A DNA stretch of 55,998 nucleotides from Cognatundibacterium oligocarboniphilum. Lineage in GTDB: Bacteria; Pseudomonadota; Gammaproteobacteria; Burkholderiales; Burkholderiaceae_D. A program made the translations under genes and the position numbers. A model generated the notes under the pieces. It worked only from the letters and a program-made list of their open reading frames with translations, was not told the DNA's origin and searched no databases. The stretch lies in assembly GCF_013377855.1 (NCBI RefSeq), contig NZ_JABXYJ010000004.1, positions 380,942-436,939 on the forward strand, in the 5' to 3' direction. Each line of letters opens with the position of its first letter. Positions within the stretch are counted from its first letter, which is position 1. Positions 53,811 through 55,998 of the stretch are shown piece after piece.

Positions 53811-54383
53811 TTATAAAAAACGTTCACCGATCCCCAGCAGGACTATCAGACCGAGTACCGCAAAAACAGCGGACGCAATCCAGCGTACCAGGCGGAACGG
53901 GAAATTGGGAGCGGCAATTTTTCCGAGAAAAACAGCCGGTACGTCAGCTATCAGCATGCCGAGCGTGGTGCCGGCTATGACCATGACGAGATTGCTATAC
54001 TTGGCTGCCAGAGCAACAGTTGCCAGCTGCGTCTTGTCGCCGATTTCCGCAATGAAGAAAGTAACGCAGGTCAGCGCAAAGACGCCGTAATGGCTGTCGT
54101 TCAGACCTTCGTCTTCCATTTCGTCCGGCTTCAGCGTCCATGCGGCAATCGCCAGAAATGACAGGCCCAGCGCCCAGCGCAGAATGTCTGCCGGAACGTG
54201 GTGCGCCACCCATTGTCCGAGCAGTCCGGCCAGCGCATGATTGGCCAGCGTCGCGCATAAGATTCCGAGAATGATCGGGACCGGTTTTTTGTAACGTACA
54301 GCCAGCAGCAATGCCAGCAATTGTGTTTTATCACCGATTTCGCCAATGGTGACCGCCAGAGCAGAGACGAGGAAAGCTTCCAT
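53811..54383 (-). CDS. TMEM165/Gdt1 (UPF0016) family manganese exporter
   Basis: A 190-residue inner-membrane protein with about six helices in two inverted halves. Each half has the family signature EIGDKTQ: residues 15-21 in the first and 113-119 in the second, preceded by VTIG and FFIA. Gdt1, TMEM165 and bacterial MneA export Mn2+ or Ca2+. A hydrophilic acidic loop (KPDEMEDEGLND) separates the halves. The start is set by the conserved N-terminus at 54383, though no ribosome site is obvious. The leader contains a yybP-ykoY riboswitch, so Mn2+ should turn the gene on. Confidence 0.92.
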   Translation of the reverse strand: MEAFLVSALAVTIGEIGDKTQLLALLLAVRYKKPVPIILGILCATLANHALAGLLGQWVAHHVPADILRWALGLSFLAIAAWTLKPDEMEDEGLNDSHYGVFALTCVTFFIAEIGDKTQLATVALAAKYSNLVMVIAGTTLGMLIADVPAVFLGKIAAPNFPFRLVRWIASAVFAVLGLIVLLGIGERFL

Positions 54384-54396
54384 AATGATGTGTGCG

Positions 54397-54443
54397 GGAT
54401 CGGACGGTATTAACCAATGACAGTGACATTCCGTCCGATCCCT
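54397..54443 (-). promoter_or_regulatory. long hairpin before the TMEM165 gene, possible riboswitch expression platform
   Basis: On the - strand GGGATCGGACGG (54432-54443) and CCGTCCGATCCC (54397-54408) form a perfect 12-bp stem with a 23-base loop, ending 13 bases before the start codon. No T run follows. It probably links the riboswitch to translation initiation or RNA stability. Confidence 0.6.
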
Positions 54444-54461
54444 CGCAACAGAAATGGCACT

Positions 54462-54580
54462 ATCAAAGGTCTTGCCAAACTCTGCACGTATATGCAAAGC
54501 CAATCGCACCATGACCTGCGGTCAAGTATGTTGATGCGATTTCCCCGGATGGCCAGGGCAGGCTACTCCCCAATGAAAGT
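54462..54580 (-). ncRNA. yybP-ykoY manganese riboswitch
   Basis: On the - strand the leader contains GGGGAGTAGCC (54561-54571), then CATCAACATACTTG and ACCGCAGGTCATGG in the middle, and GGCAAGACCTTTG near the far end. These are the conserved parts of the yybP-ykoY fold, as in the E. coli mntP leader. The class senses Mn2+ and usually controls Mn exporters, which fits the TMEM165 gene below. Boundaries are approximate. The hairpin just downstream is the likely expression platform. Confidence 0.9.
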
Positions 54581-54588
54581 GAGCGCGA

Positions 54589-54617
54589 ATTATACTGCAT
54601 CCCTGCAAGCGGTAAAG
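54589..54617 (-). promoter_or_regulatory. sigma-70 promoter of the riboswitch operon
   Basis: On the - strand, TATAAT (54594 down to 54589) is a perfect -10 box. TTTACC lies 16 bases upstream as a weaker -35 box. Transcription would begin a few bases before the GGGGAGTAGCC core. Confidence 0.65.
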
Positions 54618-54769
54618 TAATTGTTTTTCGCCATGTGTTCTGACGCCGCAAAGTCCAATCACGGAATGTCCGCACAAACCGGGACGGAGTTGTTACACTC
54701 GGCATCGGTTTTGATGTCAAAATCATTTCAAAATTATTTAAAACGATAAAAATAGAGATATGGAGCATT

Positions 54770-55516
54770 ATGAGCGAATATCTGAGTCACTTCATGCTGT
54801 TCTGGTCGCCAGCGGAGCTGAACGCCAATATCATCATTTTCCTGAATCTGGCCGGCGCCATGCTGCTAGGATTTGTCGTCGGCTATGAGCGTTCCTACCA
54901 TGGCCGCGCCGCCGGTATGCGGACTTATGGCCTGGTTTGCATGGCTTCCGCCGCGCTGGTGGTGATTGCCGGGTATCCGGATTTCTGGTTTGGCGGCAGA
55001 GCCTTGTCGCCGGTGAATCTTGATCCTTCCCGTACGATTCAGGGCATCGTCACCGGTATCGGCTTTCTGGGGGCCGGCGTGATCATGAAGGAGGGATTTA
55101 CCATCAGTGGCCTGACAACGGCGGCATCGGTCTGGGCTTCTTCTGCGATCGGTGTGCTGGTCGGCGTTGGTTTTTACGCTTCTGCTATTTTGCTGGCGTT
55201 GCTGTCCGCTGCCTGCATGATCTGGGTGCACCGGCTTGAAGCATGGCTGCCTTCGCAGGCAGCGCTCGTGATCGTGGTCCGTTTCCGGAACGGGGTGCGG
55301 CCGGAACAGGCGGAGATGGAATCCATGCTGACTGCCCGCGGTTATGAGCTGGCTGCCGGGACGCTGACCATTGCGGTAAATAATGGCATGTCAGAATGGC
55401 ATTTTATTGCGATCGCCCTCGACAAAAAAAATGCAGTTTCGCTCAGCGAGCTGTCACATGACCTGGAGAAAATTCAGGGCGTTGATTCTTTCCAGTTGAC
55501 GCACGCCAAAAACTGA
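54770..55516 (+). CDS. MgtC/SapB family membrane protein
   Basis: A 248-residue inner-membrane protein. The first 140 residues carry the MgtC signature: FLNLAGAMLLGFVVGYERSYHGRAAGMRTYGLV (24-56) and IQGIVTGIGFLGAGVIMKEG (about 85-104), then helices to about residue 155. The C-terminal 90 residues form a soluble domain (LVIVVRFRNGVRPEQAEME, KIQGVDSFQLTHAKN), likely ACT-like as in MgtC. MgtC in pathogens inhibits the F-ATPase and helps survival at low Mg2+, but the role in this organism is unknown. GGAG precedes the ATG. It ends just before the tRNA operon. Confidence 0.88.
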   Translation: MSEYLSHFMLFWSPAELNANIIIFLNLAGAMLLGFVVGYERSYHGRAAGMRTYGLVCMASAALVVIAGYPDFWFGGRALSPVNLDPSRTIQGIVTGIGFLGAGVIMKEGFTISGLTTAASVWASSAIGVLVGVGFYASAILLALLSAACMIWVHRLEAWLPSQAALVIVVRFRNGVRPEQAEMESMLTARGYELAAGTLTIAVNNGMSEWHFIAIALDKKNAVSLSELSHDLEKIQGVDSFQLTHAKN

Positions 55517-55544
55517 CCGTAAGGGGGGATTTTTAAAATATCCC

Positions 55545-55573
55545 TTGACATTGGGTGATACTATCTCTATAGT
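55545..55573 (+). promoter_or_regulatory. sigma-70 promoter of the tRNA-tuf operon
   Basis: TTGACA (55545-55550), a perfect -35 box, and TATAGT (55568-55573), with an exact 17-base spacer. A G-rich discriminator (TCGGGG) follows, as in stringently controlled stable-RNA promoters. tRNA-Tyr begins 15 bases after the -10 box. Confidence 0.88.
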
Positions 55574-55587
55574 TCGGGGTTCCCTGC

Positions 55588-55673
55588 GGAGAGGTGGCCG
55601 AGTGGTTAATGGCAGCAGACTGTAAATCTGCCCTCTTACGAGTACGCTGGTTCGAATCCAGCCCTCTCCACCA
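55588..55673 (+). tRNA. tRNA-Tyr (GTA)
   Basis: An 86-base type II tRNA. The acceptor GGAGAGG pairs with CCTCTCC, and CCA is encoded. The anticodon GTA is at 55622-55624 in a loop after CAGAC. The long variable arm expected for tRNA-Tyr is present, and the T arm reads GGTTCGAATCC. Confidence 0.97.
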
Positions 55674-55711
55674 GGTAAGAATTTAGTAATGCGGCTGAAG
55701 TGGTGGCCCTT

Positions 55712-55785
55712 GCGGGTGTAGCTCAATGGTAGAGCCGAAGCCTTCCAAGCTTAAGACGAGGGTTCGATTCCCTTCACCCGCTCCA
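55712..55785 (+). tRNA. tRNA-Gly (TCC)
   Basis: A 74-base tRNA. The acceptor GCGGGTG pairs with CACCCGC, discriminator T, CCA encoded. The anticodon TCC is at 55744-55746. T arm GGTTCGATTCC. Confidence 0.97.
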
Positions 55786-55818
55786 GTATTTGCGTGGTTT
55801 TTTTTGTGCAAACAAGTT

Positions 55819-55893
<75 letters not shown>

Positions 55894-55970
55894 TGTGAAT
55901 CTGGTGTTTCAAGTCTGAAGTCGTCGGGCGTGTGCCTGAGTATTCTCATAAAAATTGTTAGGAGTTCAAA

Positions 55971-55998
55971 ATGGCAAAAGGTAAGTTCGAGCGCACCA
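55971..55998 (+). CDS. tuf: elongation factor Tu, 5' end cut by window edge
   Basis: The last nine codons encode MAKGKFERT, the invariant start of EF-Tu, which carries aminoacyl-tRNA to the ribosome. AGGAG lies just upstream. The tRNA-Tyr-Gly-Thr-tuf order is the usual tufB locus of Betaproteobacteria, normally followed by tRNA-Trp, secE and nusG. The rest is outside the window. Confidence 0.92.

Overview
The window looks like chromosomal DNA of a betaproteobacterium, most likely Burkholderiales and probably close to Oxalobacteraceae such as Herminiimonas, Janthinobacterium or Undibacterium. This rests on three things: tRNA-Tyr, tRNA-Gly and tRNA-Thr directly upstream of tuf at the right end, a moderately high G+C content, and the protein families seen (YidB, MidA, TtcA, RoxA, LldD). 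The genus is inference. No plasmid, prophage or CRISPR signal is present. The only mobile DNA is an IS3-family remnant at the left edge.

Layout. 1-2536: IS3 remnant, a secreted flavin amine oxidase, a VOC-fold protein. 2661-5327: a four-gene bufferin operon (DUF2282 precursor peptide, DUF692/MNIO enzyme, DUF2063 partner, DoxX membrane protein), which is the most interesting system here. 5819-8865: an overlapping DUF1800/DUF1501 exported pair. 8962-13937: a periplasmic-type molybdenum hydroxylase (2Fe-2S subunit, Mo subunit, XdhC), divergent from an AraC regulator. 13950-15332: an orphan ATP-grasp-like protein. 15474-17864: an arsenic operon (arsR-arsC-aquaporin) with a palindromic operator, then a LeuE-type exporter. 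18176-25057: a six-repeat DUF5666 lipoprotein, OsmC-pirin, a CDF metal exporter and a very large lipoprotein metalloprotease. 25515-30639: a phosphodiesterase lipoprotein, DUF2804, the RoxA ribosomal-protein hydroxylase and a nitronate-monooxygenase-like flavoprotein. 31288-36858: a PhoD-type phosphatase with large insertions, thymidine kinase, a small heat-shock protein with a sigma-32 promoter and ROSE-like thermometer, and LldD. 37069-40730: LysR plus hmgA-fahA for homogentisate degradation. 40966-44628: YidB, then a LysR-azoR-pirin-DoxX quinone-stress group. 44710-48420: the SDR-folB-ttcA operon divergent from MidA, then DUF2905. 48610-52566: a degenerate receiver-TPR protein, an HDOD-GAF protein and a LysE exporter. 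52638-54594: a three-gene operon (TMEM165/Gdt1, ArsC/Spx-like, unknown) behind a yybP-ykoY manganese riboswitch. 54770-55998: an MgtC-like protein, three tRNAs and the start of tuf.

How it fits together. Much of the window handles metals and reactive compounds: copper (bufferin), arsenic (arsR-arsC-aquaporin), manganese (riboswitch plus TMEM165), divalent cations (CDF, MgtC), and quinones or peroxides (AzoR, pirins, OsmC, DoxX). RNA-level control is conspicuous, with a ROSE-like thermometer and a Mn2+ riboswitch. Several local regulators carry visible operators: the ArsR palindrome, the LysR-azoR palindrome and an AraC-type 21-bp direct repeat.

All calls come from reading motifs and context without database searches. 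Family names resting on clear motifs are given higher confidence than exact substrates.
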